DNA of 64,000 nt, from NCBI GenBank assembly GCA_947473305.1, contig CANJCB010000017.1, positions 1-64,000 on the forward strand. The letters run 5' to 3'. Below the pieces are notes generated by a model. That model was given only the letters and a program-made list of their open reading frames with translations. It ran no database searches and had not been told where the DNA came from. Position 1 is the first letter of the stretch. Each line of letters starts with the position of its first letter. This DNA is from Rhodospirillales bacterium. GTDB taxonomy: Bacteria; Pseudomonadota; Alphaproteobacteria; ATCC43930; CGMCC-115725. This document shows, one piece after another, positions 55,239 through 63,214 of the stretch. The position numbers and the translations under genes are program-made.

Positions 55239-56639
55239 ATGACTGATACTTCCTTCGACGTCATCGTGATCGGCGGCGGTCCGGGTGGCTATGTCGCGGC
55301 GATCCGCGCCGCCCAGCTGGGGCTCAAGGCCGCGGTGGTGGAACGCGAGCATCTCGGCGGCATCTGCCTCAACTGGGGTTGCATCCCGACCAAGGCGCTG
55401 CTCCGCACATCCGAGATCAATCATCTCCTGCAACATCTTGGAGATTATGGGTTTTCCGCCTCGGACATAAAGTTCGACCTGAAGAAGATCGTCGAGCGGT
55501 CCCGCAAGGTTGCGAAGCAGCTTTCCAACGGCGTCGCCTTCCTGCTGAAGAAGAACAAGGTGCCCGTGTTCGACGGCGAGGCGAAGCTCGCTGGCAAGGG
55601 CAAGGTCAGCGTGACCAAGGACGGCAAGCCCGTCGCCGACCTCACCGGCAAGCATATTATCCTCGCCACGGGTGCCCGGGCGCGGGCATTGCCGGGACTT
55701 GAGCCCGATGGAAAGCTCGTCTGGACCTATAAGGAAGCGATGGTGCCGGACGCCATGCCGAAGTCGGTCCTCGTGATCGGGTCGGGCGCTATCGGTATAG
55801 AGTTCGCAAGCTTTTACAGGAACTTGGGCGCCGAAGTTACGGTGGTGGAAGTGCTCGACCGGGTGCTGCCGGTGGAGGATGAGGAAATTTCCGCCTTCGC
55901 CCGCAAGGCATTCGAAAAGCAAGGCATGAAGATCCATACGGGCACCACCGTTAAGGCCTTGAAAAAGGGCGCCAATTCCGTGGAAGCGACGCTGGTTGCC
56001 GGCGACAAGACGACGACCGTCACCGCCGAGCGCGCGATCCTGGCGGTCGGCATCGTCGGCAATGTCGAAAACCTGGGCCTCGAAAACACCAAGGTGAAGG
56101 TCGAGAAGACCCATGTGGTGGTCGACCAATGGCTCCAAACCGGGGAGCCTGGCGTCTATGCCATCGGCGATCTGGTCGGCCCGCCTTGGCTTGCCCATAA
56201 AGCGAGCCATGAGGGCGTGATCTGCGTCGAGCGCATCGCCGGGATCAAGACCGCCCATCCGCTCGATACCTCCAACGTGCCGGGCTGCACCTATTGCATG
56301 CCGCAGGTCGCGAGCATCGGCCTCACCGAGAAAAAGGCCAAGGAAGCGGGTCATGAGGTTAAGGTCGGCCGCTTCCCCTATATCGGCAACGGCAAGGCCA
56401 TCGCACTCGGCGAGCCCGAGGGTTTCGTCAAGACCGTCTTCGATGCCAAAACGGGTGAATTGCTGGGCGCCCATATGATCGGGGCGGAAGTGACGGAACT
56501 TATTCAAGGCTATGCCATCGCGCGGACCTTGGAGACGACCGAGCAGGAACTGATCGAAACGATCTTCCCGCATCCCACCCTTTCCGAAATGATGCATGAG
56601 GCGGTGCTTGACGCCTATGGCAAGGTCATCCACTTCTAG
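55239..56639 (+). CDS. lpd: Dihydrolipoamide dehydrogenase (E3)
   Basis: This 466-residue flavoenzyme reoxidises dihydrolipoamide and passes electrons to NAD+. The FAD site is DVIVIGGGPGGYVAAIRAAQ, and the redox-active disulfide is in GGICLNWGCIPTKALL. The NAD-binding segment is VLVIGSGAIGIEFASFY, a second FAD site is GVYAIGDLVG, and the catalytic His-Glu dyad is in FPHPTLSEMMHEAVLDAYG. It is the E3 of the pdh cluster and may be shared with 2-oxoglutarate dehydrogenase. Confidence 0.98.
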   Translation: MTDTSFDVIVIGGGPGGYVAAIRAAQLGLKAAVVEREHLGGICLNWGCIPTKALLRTSEINHLLQHLGDYGFSASDIKFDLKKIVERSRKVAKQLSNGVAFLLKKNKVPVFDGEAKLAGKGKVSVTKDGKPVADLTGKHIILATGARARALPGLEPDGKLVWTYKEAMVPDAMPKSVLVIGSGAIGIEFASFYRNLGAEVTVVEVLDRVLPVEDEEISAFARKAFEKQGMKIHTGTTVKALKKGANSVEATLVAGDKTTTVTAERAILAVGIVGNVENLGLENTKVKVEKTHVVVDQWLQTGEPGVYAIGDLVGPPWLAHKASHEGVICVERIAGIKTAHPLDTSNVPGCTYCMPQVASIGLTEKKAKEAGHEVKVGRFPYIGNGKAIALGEPEGFVKTVFDAKTGELLGAHMIGAEVTELIQGYAIARTLETTEQELIETIFPHPTLSEMMHEAVLDAYGKVIHF

Positions 56640-56660
56640 GGTTCCCAGAAGGACCCAGTC

Positions 56661-57605
56661 ATGACAACCGCGCCCCTGGTCCGCCATCCGGAAAAGGCCA
56701 ACCGCCCCGACAATCCGATCCTGCGTAAGCCGGACTGGATCCGGGTGAAGGCGCCTGTCTCCAAGGAATACAACGAGACCCGCCGGCTGATGCGGGATCT
56801 CAATCTCACCACGGTCTGCGAGGAAGCGGCCTGCCCCAACATCGGCGAGTGCTGGAAGCAGAAGCACGCCACCATGATGATCCTGGGCAGCGTCTGCACC
56901 CGGGCTTGCGCCTTCTGCAACGTGGCGACCGGCCGCCCCGATCTCCTGGACCCTCACGAGCCTGAACGGGTGGGCGAGGCGGTGGCAAAGCTCGGGCTCG
57001 AGCATATCGTCGTGACCTCGGTAGACCGCGACGATCTCGACGACGGCGGGGCAGGGCAGTTCGTCCGCACCATCCATGCGATCCGAGCTGCGGCGCCCCA
57101 GACGACCATCGAGGTCCTGACCCCCGACTTCCTGCGCAAGGAAGGCGCCATCGAGGCGGTGGTCGAGGCGCGGCCGGACGTCTACAACCACAACCTCGAA
57201 ACCGTGCCGCGGCTCTACCAGGAAGTGCGGCCCGGCGCGCGCTACTTCCATTCCCTGAAGCTTCTGGACCGGGTGAAAACCCTCGATCCCCGGATGTTCA
57301 CCAAGTCGGGGATCATGGTCGGCCTGGGCGAAGACAAGACCGAGGTGCTGCAGGTCATGGACGACCTGCGCGCGGCGGATGTCGATTTCCTCACCATCGG
57401 CCAATATCTCCAGCCGACGCCGAAGCATCATGCGGTGGACCGCTTCGTCACGCCCGACGAATTCGAGACCTATAAGAAGATGGCCTTCGGCAAGGGCTTC
57501 CTGATGGTGTCGTCCTCGCCCCTGACCCGATCCTCCTATTTCGCGGGCGACGATTTCGCGCAGCTCCGGTTGGCGCGGCAGGCGAAGCTGGCGGCAGCCC
57601 TCTAA
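56661..57605 (+). CDS. lipA: Lipoyl synthase
   Basis: This 314-residue radical-SAM enzyme inserts two sulfurs into protein-bound octanoyl chains to make lipoyl groups. Both iron-sulfur motifs are present: the auxiliary cluster in [12 protein letters not shown] and the SAM cluster in [10 protein letters not shown]. The C-terminal RSSY motif, whose Ser ligates the auxiliary cluster, is visible as [10 protein letters not shown]. It follows lpd by 21 bp, placing cofactor synthesis with the lipoylated E1beta and E2. lipB is not in the window. Confidence 0.98.
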   Translation: MTTAPLVRHPEKANRPDNPILRKPDWIRVKAPVSKEYNETRRLMRDLNLTTVCEEAACPNIGECWKQKHATMMILGSVCTRACAFCNVATGRPDLLDPHEPERVGEAVAKLGLEHIVVTSVDRDDLDDGGAGQFVRTIHAIRAAAPQTTIEVLTPDFLRKEGAIEAVVEARPDVYNHNLETVPRLYQEVRPGARYFHSLKLLDRVKTLDPRMFTKSGIMVGLGEDKTEVLQVMDDLRAADVDFLTIGQYLQPTPKHHAVDRFVTPDEFETYKKMAFGKGFLMVSSSPLTRSSYFAGDDFAQLRLARQAKLAAAL

Positions 57606-57607
57606 CC

Positions 57608-58072
57608 ATGCCGACCCATGCGGAGCGGCGGCTCCTGCCTTACACGCAGGCGCAACTTTTCGATCTCGTGGCGGATGTGGAACGCTATCCGGAGTTCCTG
57701 CCCTGGTGCCTCGCCGCTCGTATCCGCGAGCGAAAAGAGGACCTTATCGTCGCGGACCTGCTGATCGGCTTCAAGATGGTGCGGGAACGCTTCACCTCCC
57801 GGGTGACGCTCTCGCCGCCGCATCGGATCGACGTCGCCTATACCGAGGGGCCGTTCCGCTACCTCAATAACCACTGGATCTTCGAGCCGCAGCCCGAAGG
57901 CGGCTGCGTCATCGACTTCTTCGTCGATTTTGAATTCCGTTCCCGGATGCTTCAAAAGATCATCGAGATGCTCTTCAACGAGGCGGTGAAGCGGATGGTC
58001 GGCGCTTTCGAGATCCGCGCGAAGCAGCTTTACGGCGGGCTTACGGAGGATGAGGCGGCAAGGCCGGTTTAA
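57608..58072 (+). CDS. Coq10/RatA-family (START-like) ubiquinone-binding protein
   Basis: This 154-residue protein of the polyketide-cyclase/START fold starts two bases after lipA. It shows the family N-terminus (HAERRLLPYTQAQLFDLVADVERYPEFLPWC) and the C-terminal FNEAVKRMVGAFEIRAKQLYG helix. Relatives are yeast Coq10, which binds coenzyme Q and helps respiration, and E. coli RatA, described as a ribosome-association factor. The lipA-adjacent alphaproteobacterial form is usually annotated as Coq10-like; the exact role is unsettled. Confidence 0.88.
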   Translation: MPTHAERRLLPYTQAQLFDLVADVERYPEFLPWCLAARIRERKEDLIVADLLIGFKMVRERFTSRVTLSPPHRIDVAYTEGPFRYLNNHWIFEPQPEGGCVIDFFVDFEFRSRMLQKIIEMLFNEAVKRMVGAFEIRAKQLYGGLTEDEAARPV

Positions 58073-58082
58073 GTTCTCGCGC

Positions 58083-58565
58083 CTATATCTTCGTTTGCGC
58101 CGCGGCAGCCAGCAGCGCCAGCGCGTGATGCGTCGCCGCCCTTCGGATTGCAGAACGGTCGCCCGCGAAGATCTGCTTCTCGGTTGTAGCGGTTGCCCCC
58201 CTGCGCGCGACGCCGAACCAAACGAGCCCGACCGGCTTTTCGAGCGAGCCGCCGCCGGGACCAGCGACTCCGGTGATCGCGACCGTAAGTCCAACCGGGG
58301 CTCGAGCAAGCGCCCCCTCTGCCATTGCCTGGGCAACTTCCTGGCTGACAGCGCCTTTGGCCATGATCAACTCGGCTGGAACACCCAACAACTCGGTCTT
58401 GGCCTCATTAGCATAGGTGACGAAGCCTCGCTCGACCACGTCGGAGGAGCCCGCGATATCCGTGAGCGCCGCGGCGACCATTCCACCGGTGCAGGATTCC
58501 GCCGTCGCAACCTTCAACCCGGCTGACCGGCAGAGGTCCAGCACCCGCCGCGCCAGGTCATCCAT
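58083..58565 (-). CDS. pncC: CinA C-terminal-domain protein, nicotinamide-nucleotide amidase (PncC)
   Basis: This 160-residue enzyme corresponds to the stand-alone C-terminal domain of CinA, which deamidates nicotinamide mononucleotide in the pyridine-nucleotide salvage cycle. Typical segments are KVATAESCTGGMVAAALTDI, SSDVVERGFVTYANEAKTEL, AITGVAGPGGGSLEKPVGLVW in parts (TGVAGPGGG) and VWFGVA. Its start overlaps the pgpA stop by 8 bp. It is convergent with the Coq10-like gene, 10 bp apart. Confidence 0.93.
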   Translation of the reverse strand: MDDLARRVLDLCRSAGLKVATAESCTGGMVAAALTDIAGSSDVVERGFVTYANEAKTELLGVPAELIMAKGAVSQEVAQAMAEGALARAPVGLTVAITGVAGPGGGSLEKPVGLVWFGVARRGATATTEKQIFAGDRSAIRRAATHHALALLAAAAQTKI

Positions 58566-59043
58566 CGATCACCCCCCAATAGCGAAGCGCCAGGAGCGCG
58601 GCCCCGGAATAGAGCGCCGCCAGAAGATCGTCGAGCATGACGCCGAGCCCCCCGGGAACGGAACGATCCGCCCAGCTCGCCGGCCAAGGCTTGGCGATAT
58701 CGGCGGCGCGGAACAGCAGAAATCCCAGTCCCCAGGCGACAAGGCCGGGCGGTGCGGCGGCCAGCGTCAGCCATTGCCCCGCCACCTCGTCGATGACGAT
58801 AAGGCCCGGGTCCTTGATCCCGCTCGCCTGTGACACACGGTCGGAAGCCCACCAGCCGACCAGGAAAATCCCCAAAGCGGCGGGAACGAGCGCGACGGAT
58901 CCGAAAAGATGGGCGATCACCCAGGCGAAAGGGATGGCGGCGAGCGAGCCCCAGGTCCCCGGCGCCTTGGGCAGGAGACCGCTGCCGAACCAGGTCGCCA
59001 GCAGCATCGCCGGGTGACGCAGGGGCAGGGCGGTCGCCGCCAT
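58558..59043 (-). CDS. pgpA: Phosphatidylglycerophosphatase A
   Basis: This 161-residue inner-membrane enzyme dephosphorylates phosphatidylglycerol phosphate to phosphatidylglycerol. Family features are LATWFGSGLLPKAPGTWGSLAAIPFAW, in which GTWGS is conserved, and DPGLIVIDEVAGQWL with the metal-binding DE pair. FLLFRAADIAKPWPASWAD and GGLGVMLDDLLAALYS complete the active site. It lies three bases after ispDF. Confidence 0.96.
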   Translation of the reverse strand: MAATALPLRHPAMLLATWFGSGLLPKAPGTWGSLAAIPFAWVIAHLFGSVALVPAALGIFLVGWWASDRVSQASGIKDPGLIVIDEVAGQWLTLAAAPPGLVAWGLGFLLFRAADIAKPWPASWADRSVPGGLGVMLDDLLAALYSGAALLALRYWGVIDG

Positions 59044-59046
59044 GAT

Positions 59047-60201
59047 CTAGAGAGGCAGACGGACGGTTGCCACAGCCTGGGCGGCGAGCCCCTCGCTGCG
59101 GCCGGTGAAACCGAGCTTTTCCGTGGTGGTGGCCTTGACGCTCACCCGCCCCGGTGAAATGGCCAGGATCTCGGCGATCCGCGCCACCATCGCGTCGCGG
59201 TGGGGACCGATTTTCGGCCGCTCGCAGATAAGCGTTACATCCGCATGGGCGATCATGCCGCCTGCCTTGGCGACGAGATCGGCCGCATGGCGCAGGAACT
59301 TCCAGGACGGAGCACCGCGCCACTGGGGATCGCTCGGTGGGAAATGCGCGCCGATATCCCCCGCGCTGATGGCGCCCAATACCGCATCGGTCAAGGCGTG
59401 CAGGCCGGCATCGGCGTCGGAATGTCCGACCAGCCCATGGCTATGCGGCACCAGGACACCGCAAAGCCAGACATGCTCGCCCGGCCCGAATTCGTGAACG
59501 TCGAAGCCCTGGCCGGTGCGGATGTCGCCCAAGGCCTGCGCCAGGACACGCTCGGCCCTGAGGAGGTCGTCGCCGGTGGTCACCTTGAAATTCTCCTCGC
59601 TGCCCTCGACCAGCCGGACGGGAAGCCCGGCGCGCTCGGCCACCGCCGCATCGTCCGTGAGATCGCTGCCCTTCGCCGCCCGATGGGCTTGCAGGATCTC
59701 ACCATAGCGAAAGCCTTGCGGCGTCTGCGCACGCCACAGGGAGGCACGGTCTAGGGTATCGACACTGACGCCCTCCTGGGCGCGCTTCACGGTATCGCGG
59801 ATCGGCAGCGCCGCAATCGCGGCCGGCCCCTCGTCGAGGGCGGCCAATATCCGATCGATAACCTCATGGGAGAGGAAAGGCCGGGCCCCGTCGTGGATCA
59901 GGATCCGATCTGGCGCATCCTTCTCGAAGCTCTCGATCCCGTTGCGCACGGAATCCTGCCGCGCCGCGCCGCCCGCGACCGGGGGCAGGAGATCGAGCCC
60001 CTGCGCCGCTTCGTCATAGAGCGCGCGGTCGTCGGGATGGATCACCACGCCGACCCGCGAGATGCCGGGATGGGAGGCCAGCACCTTCAGCGTATGGCGC
60101 AGAAGCGGCACGCCCCCCAAAGGCAGATATTGCTTAGGCAAGGGTCCGCCGAGACGCGTCCCCCGCCCGGCCGCCACCACCAATGCGAAACAGGATGTCA
60201 T
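59047..60201 (-). CDS. ispDF: Bifunctional IspD/IspF enzyme of the MEP isoprenoid pathway
   Basis: This 384-residue fusion joins two non-consecutive steps. IspD (about 1-225; [30 protein letters not shown]) is the MEP cytidylyltransferase. IspF (about 226-384; [60 protein letters not shown]-like as [13 protein letters not shown]) is the MECDP synthase. Zinc ligands in DVH and the GHSDAD motif are present. IspDF fusions are typical of alpha- and epsilonproteobacteria. It heads the ispDF-pgpA-pncC operon. Confidence 0.98.
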   Translation of the reverse strand: MTSCFALVVAAGRGTRLGGPLPKQYLPLGGVPLLRHTLKVLASHPGISRVGVVIHPDDRALYDEAAQGLDLLPPVAGGAARQDSVRNGIESFEKDAPDRILIHDGARPFLSHEVIDRILAALDEGPAAIAALPIRDTVKRAQEGVSVDTLDRASLWRAQTPQGFRYGEILQAHRAAKGSDLTDDAAVAERAGLPVRLVEGSEENFKVTTGDDLLRAERVLAQALGDIRTGQGFDVHEFGPGEHVWLCGVLVPHSHGLVGHSDADAGLHALTDAVLGAISAGDIGAHFPPSDPQWRGAPSWKFLRHAADLVAKAGGMIAHADVTLICERPKIGPHRDAMVARIAEILAISPGRVSVKATTTEKLGFTGRSEGLAAQAVATVRLPL

Positions 60202-60418
60202 GGCGCGAAGCTACGCGATCGGGCAGGGGTTGTGAAGGCGGAGGACCTGCAAAAATATGATCAAAAGTTCTTATTGTGTTCTTTTTTGATGCAGTGGCCT
60301 TCGTTTCGCGTTAGACTCTCTTTTGCGAGACCGAAAAGTAACTAAATTCAATATTATTCTAATAGACGGAAATTTTTTCTTTAGCCATTCTCATTAGAAA
60401 GAAAAATGGAGAAGAGCA
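60202..60418. other. AT-rich upstream region of the small-membrane-protein genes
   Basis: These 217 bp between divergent genes become strongly AT-rich from about 60250, with T-runs and A-runs unlike the GC-rich flanks. ATCAAAAG (60254-60261) and CTTTTTTGAT (about 60282-60291) are near-complementary arms. A GGAGAAG ribosome site lies just before the next start. Promoters for ispDF and the rightward genes must be here. No RNA gene was recognised. Confidence 0.5.
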
Positions 60419-60733
60419 ATGAAGCTCTCCATCATTATCGGCATCGTTCTGCTTTCAATTGCGATCGTCATCTACACGCAAATCACGATTTTCCTGATTC
60501 AACCGATCGGAGCCATACCGGACGGCAGGACGCTCGTCCTGAACCGGGGCGGCAACCTTAATTTCATCGATAGTGCGGACGCTCTTTGCTTGCGCGCTCA
60601 AGGCAAAGTCAACCTGCTCTGTCGAGCCGCGACGATCGCCCAGGTCAGCCGGGAATTCACGATCTACGCCCGGCTTCCCTATAGCGAAACTCTTTATCTG
60701 ATCTCGACCGACGGCGCTCATTACGACAGGTGA
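60419..60733 (+). CDS. Small single-helix membrane-anchored protein of unknown function
   Basis: This 104-residue protein begins with a long hydrophobic helix (about residues 4-32, IIIGIVLLSIAIVIY). The polar domain that follows contains PDGRTLVLNRGG, DSADALCLRAQG and a Tyr-rich end. Two Cys (about 59 and 70) might pair if the domain is periplasmic. No family is recognised. GGAGAAG precedes the ATG, and the next gene starts four bases after the stop. It may act with the zinc-ribbon membrane protein encoded next. Confidence 0.7.
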   Translation: MKLSIIIGIVLLSIAIVIYTQITIFLIQPIGAIPDGRTLVLNRGGNLNFIDSADALCLRAQGKVNLLCRAATIAQVSREFTIYARLPYSETLYLISTDGAHYDR

Positions 60734-60737
60734 GAAA

Positions 60738-61016
60738 ATGGAAATTCTCTTTCTGGGCATTTTGGTGGGGCTCATCCCCGCGGCCATCGCTTCCTCGAAA
60801 GGCCGAAATTTTTTCCTATGGTGGTTTTACGGAGCGATGGTTTTCATCGTCGCGCTCCCCCATGCGCTGATCATGAAATCCGACCGCGCGGCGCTGGATC
60901 AACGCAGCCTCGATACCGGCGACACGAAGAAGTGCCCTCATTGCGCCGAACTCATTCGCGCGGAAGCGAAAGTGTGCCGCCATTGCCAGCGCGACCTGGC
61001 TGAGGCTACGGCCTGA
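60738..61016 (+). CDS. Small membrane protein with C-terminal zinc ribbon
   Basis: This 92-residue protein has two hydrophobic segments (about 3-19 and 25-46, joined by SSKGRNFF). A cytoplasmic zinc ribbon, CPHCAELIRAEAKVCRHC, follows with Cys at 66, 69, 80 and 83. This fusion type (two helices plus a double CxxC) is widespread but functionally unknown. Its stop overlaps an alternative ATG of the next gene (TGATG), and it starts four bases after the preceding gene, so the three are likely one operon. Confidence 0.8.
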   Translation: MEILFLGILVGLIPAAIASSKGRNFFLWWFYGAMVFIVALPHALIMKSDRAALDQRSLDTGDTKKCPHCAELIRAEAKVCRHCQRDLAEATA

Positions 61017-61054
61017 TGCTCTTCGAGGCCGCTTGCCGAGCGAATTTCGGCAGG

Positions 61055-63103
61055 ATGGTGAAGGCGAAGCCTCCGGCCATCGTGATCTCGGCATTGATGC
61101 TGGCCGGATGCGCGGCGGCCTATGCCCCGCCACAAGGCTCGGATGTCACGGCCTCCACCGCGATCCCGAAATCGAAATCCGAGATCCTGGCCGTGGCCCG
61201 TCAGGTGGTCGTCGCCCAGGGCTATCAGATCACGGCCTTCGACGACCGGGCTGGGATTGTGTCGACGGCTCCCCGCAATCTCAAAATCGGCGCCGAGGAG
61301 GCGGATTGCGGTTCGACCATGGGGATCAATTATCTCTGGGACAACCGCACGACGACACGGGTGGGCTTCGGCGTGATTGCCGAAGACGGCAAATTGCAGG
61401 TCCGCGCGAATATCGAGGGCGAATACAGACCTGGATCAACAGTTCAGGATCTCACCCTTTCCTGCAGGTCGAAGGGCGTGCTGGATCGCGACATGCTTCA
61501 ACGCATCCAGCTGGCTCTCGGGGCATCCGGCGCGACCGTCGCACTTACGGACCAGGCGCCAGTTGCAACGCCGGCCAGCGTCATTGGCGTGCCGGCGCCT
61601 GTCCCAGCCTCCTATCCCGCAGGTCCGGTCTATAGCACCGAGCGGATCGACCAGCTCGTGGCGGCCATCGCGCTTTACCCCGATGACCTTCTCGCCCTGA
61701 TCCTGACAGCTTCGACCTATCCGGAAGAATGGAGCGAAGCCGCCCGATGGATCGAGACTCCCGACTATATGTTGATCCGCTCGGACCGCGACCGGCTTCG
61801 CCAGCGCCTTGCGGAAAAAGACTGGGATCCCAGCGTCAGATCGCTGGTCTTTTTCCCCATGCTGCTGGCGATGATGGACTCCGATCGCGACTGGAGCGAC
61901 GCGCTGGGCGACGCCGTCCTCGCCCAATTGCCCGATGTGATGAACGAGGTGCAACGACTGAGGGAACTCGCGTGGAACGCAGGATGGATGAAGGCGACCG
62001 AGTTCCAGAGATTCGAGAAGCAAGAGTCGCGCATCGTCATCCTGCCGTCGACGGCGGGAATTATCTTCATCCCTTACTACGACCCCAGGATCAGCTTCGG
62101 TCGCTGGCTTTATCCGGGCTCGCCGCCCGTCGTCCTCGTTACGCGAGGCCGACCGCCCGGGGGCGAGCGCAACTATGTCGCTCTCGACGTCACACCGGTG
62201 ACGTCGATCGTGAGCTTGGCCGAACTCGATTGGCCGAGCCAGGGGATTGCCGTCGATACCCATTGGTATGACGATACCGACGACTACACTCCGACACGCG
62301 CGCGGCGCAACGGCTACGTCTGGTTTCACGATTCCACCCATCGCCGCACCGCCGCCTATCGCGTTGCACCCGCTCGCGACAGGGTGCTGCCGGTTTCAAC
62401 CGCCGGAAATAACAGAAGCCGGGAGGCATCACGCCCCCAAGCGGCGCAAGTGGCCGCGCCCGCCGCGACGGCCGGCCGACCCAATCCCTCCCTTCCGCAA
62501 CCGGCTGCCGCGCGGACCGAAAGTCCCGCAACGGAGGCAAGGGAAAGGTTCACCCGAGAGCGCGAGCGGACACAACCTGTGCCTGTTCCGGGCGCCGCGT
62601 CCTCGGAACCGCAACGGGGAAGACCGTCCCAGGCGACGGAGCAGGGACGGGGAGCGGGACCCCGGCCGGGATTAGGGCAAGGTGAAAGCTCATTTTCCCG
62701 CCGCCCCGAAAGGTCCGTGCAGGAAAACGCGAGCGGTACGGCTATCCCCGATCCTAATCCCCTGGAAAGGCGTCAGCGATCGGAACGCGAGGGTGAACGT
62801 GGGCCCACGCCCCGCCCGACTTCCCCGGCAACTTCCCAGGCGACCTCCCCGACGACGCCGACGCTTTCCCAGCCATCCACGGTCCAACCCGCCTCAGCCG
62901 GCTTGGAGAGGAGGGAAACCGACCAGAGGGAACCCTCGCGGGGTTCCGACCCTCGGCCTTCTTCGCCAGCCCCGGCCGCAGCTCCCCATCCCGAAGCCGC
63001 AAAGGCAGCTGCGCCCCCGCCAGCCAAAGCGGGCAGCCCGCCTGCGCCGAGCACCACCCCGGCAGACAAGAAAAAGAAGGACCCCAACGACAAGTCGAGC
63101 TGA
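61055..63103 (+). CDS. DUF3300 lipoprotein with extra N-terminal domain and long Pro/Arg-rich tail
   Basis: The chosen start at 61055 gives 682 residues beginning MVKAKPPAIVISALMLAGC, a lipoprotein signal with Cys as the modified residue. An ATG at 61016 would add 13 residues. Residues about 30-160 form a separate domain (SEILAVARQVVVAQGYQITAFDD in parts, LQVRANIEGEYRPG) of the kind seen in small outer-membrane lipoproteins. DUF3300 begins near 194 (ERIDQLVAAIALYPDDLLA, ASTYPEEWSEAARWIE) and continues to about 430. The last 240 residues are low complexity, rich in Pro, Arg, Ser and Ala. DUF3300 has no known function. The domain combination is uncommon in my experience. Confidence 0.83.
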   Translation: MVKAKPPAIVISALMLAGCAAAYAPPQGSDVTASTAIPKSKSEILAVARQVVVAQGYQITAFDDRAGIVSTAPRNLKIGAEEADCGSTMGINYLWDNRTTTRVGFGVIAEDGKLQVRANIEGEYRPGSTVQDLTLSCRSKGVLDRDMLQRIQLALGASGATVALTDQAPVATPASVIGVPAPVPASYPAGPVYSTERIDQLVAAIALYPDDLLALILTASTYPEEWSEAARWIETPDYMLIRSDRDRLRQRLAEKDWDPSVRSLVFFPMLLAMMDSDRDWSDALGDAVLAQLPDVMNEVQRLRELAWNAGWMKATEFQRFEKQESRIVILPSTAGIIFIPYYDPRISFGRWLYPGSPPVVLVTRGRPPGGERNYVALDVTPVTSIVSLAELDWPSQGIAVDTHWYDDTDDYTPTRARRNGYVWFHDSTHRRTAAYRVAPARDRVLPVSTAGNNRSREASRPQAAQVAAPAATAGRPNPSLPQPAAARTESPATEARERFTRERERTQPVPVPGAASSEPQRGRPSQATEQGRGAGPRPGLGQGESSFSRRPERSVQENASGTAIPDPNPLERRQRSEREGERGPTPRPTSPATSQATSPTTPTLSQPSTVQPASAGLERRETDQREPSRGSDPRPSSPAPAAAPHPEAAKAAAPPPAKAGSPPAPSTTPADKKKKDPNDKSS

Positions 63104-63214
63104 CCGAGCCCTGACCCGTGCCGCAGATTCCAGGCAGACCCCGGGCCGGTCAGGCAAGAGAGCTTTCCTCGCAACGTGATGCGTGCGGCTCGCCGTTGGG
63201 CTATAGTGCTCGCC

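Noticed and set aside
55215-57431. 738-codon minus-strand frame antisense to lpd and lipA
   Set aside because: lpd and lipA carry complete catalytic motifs; the antisense product has no recognisable domain.
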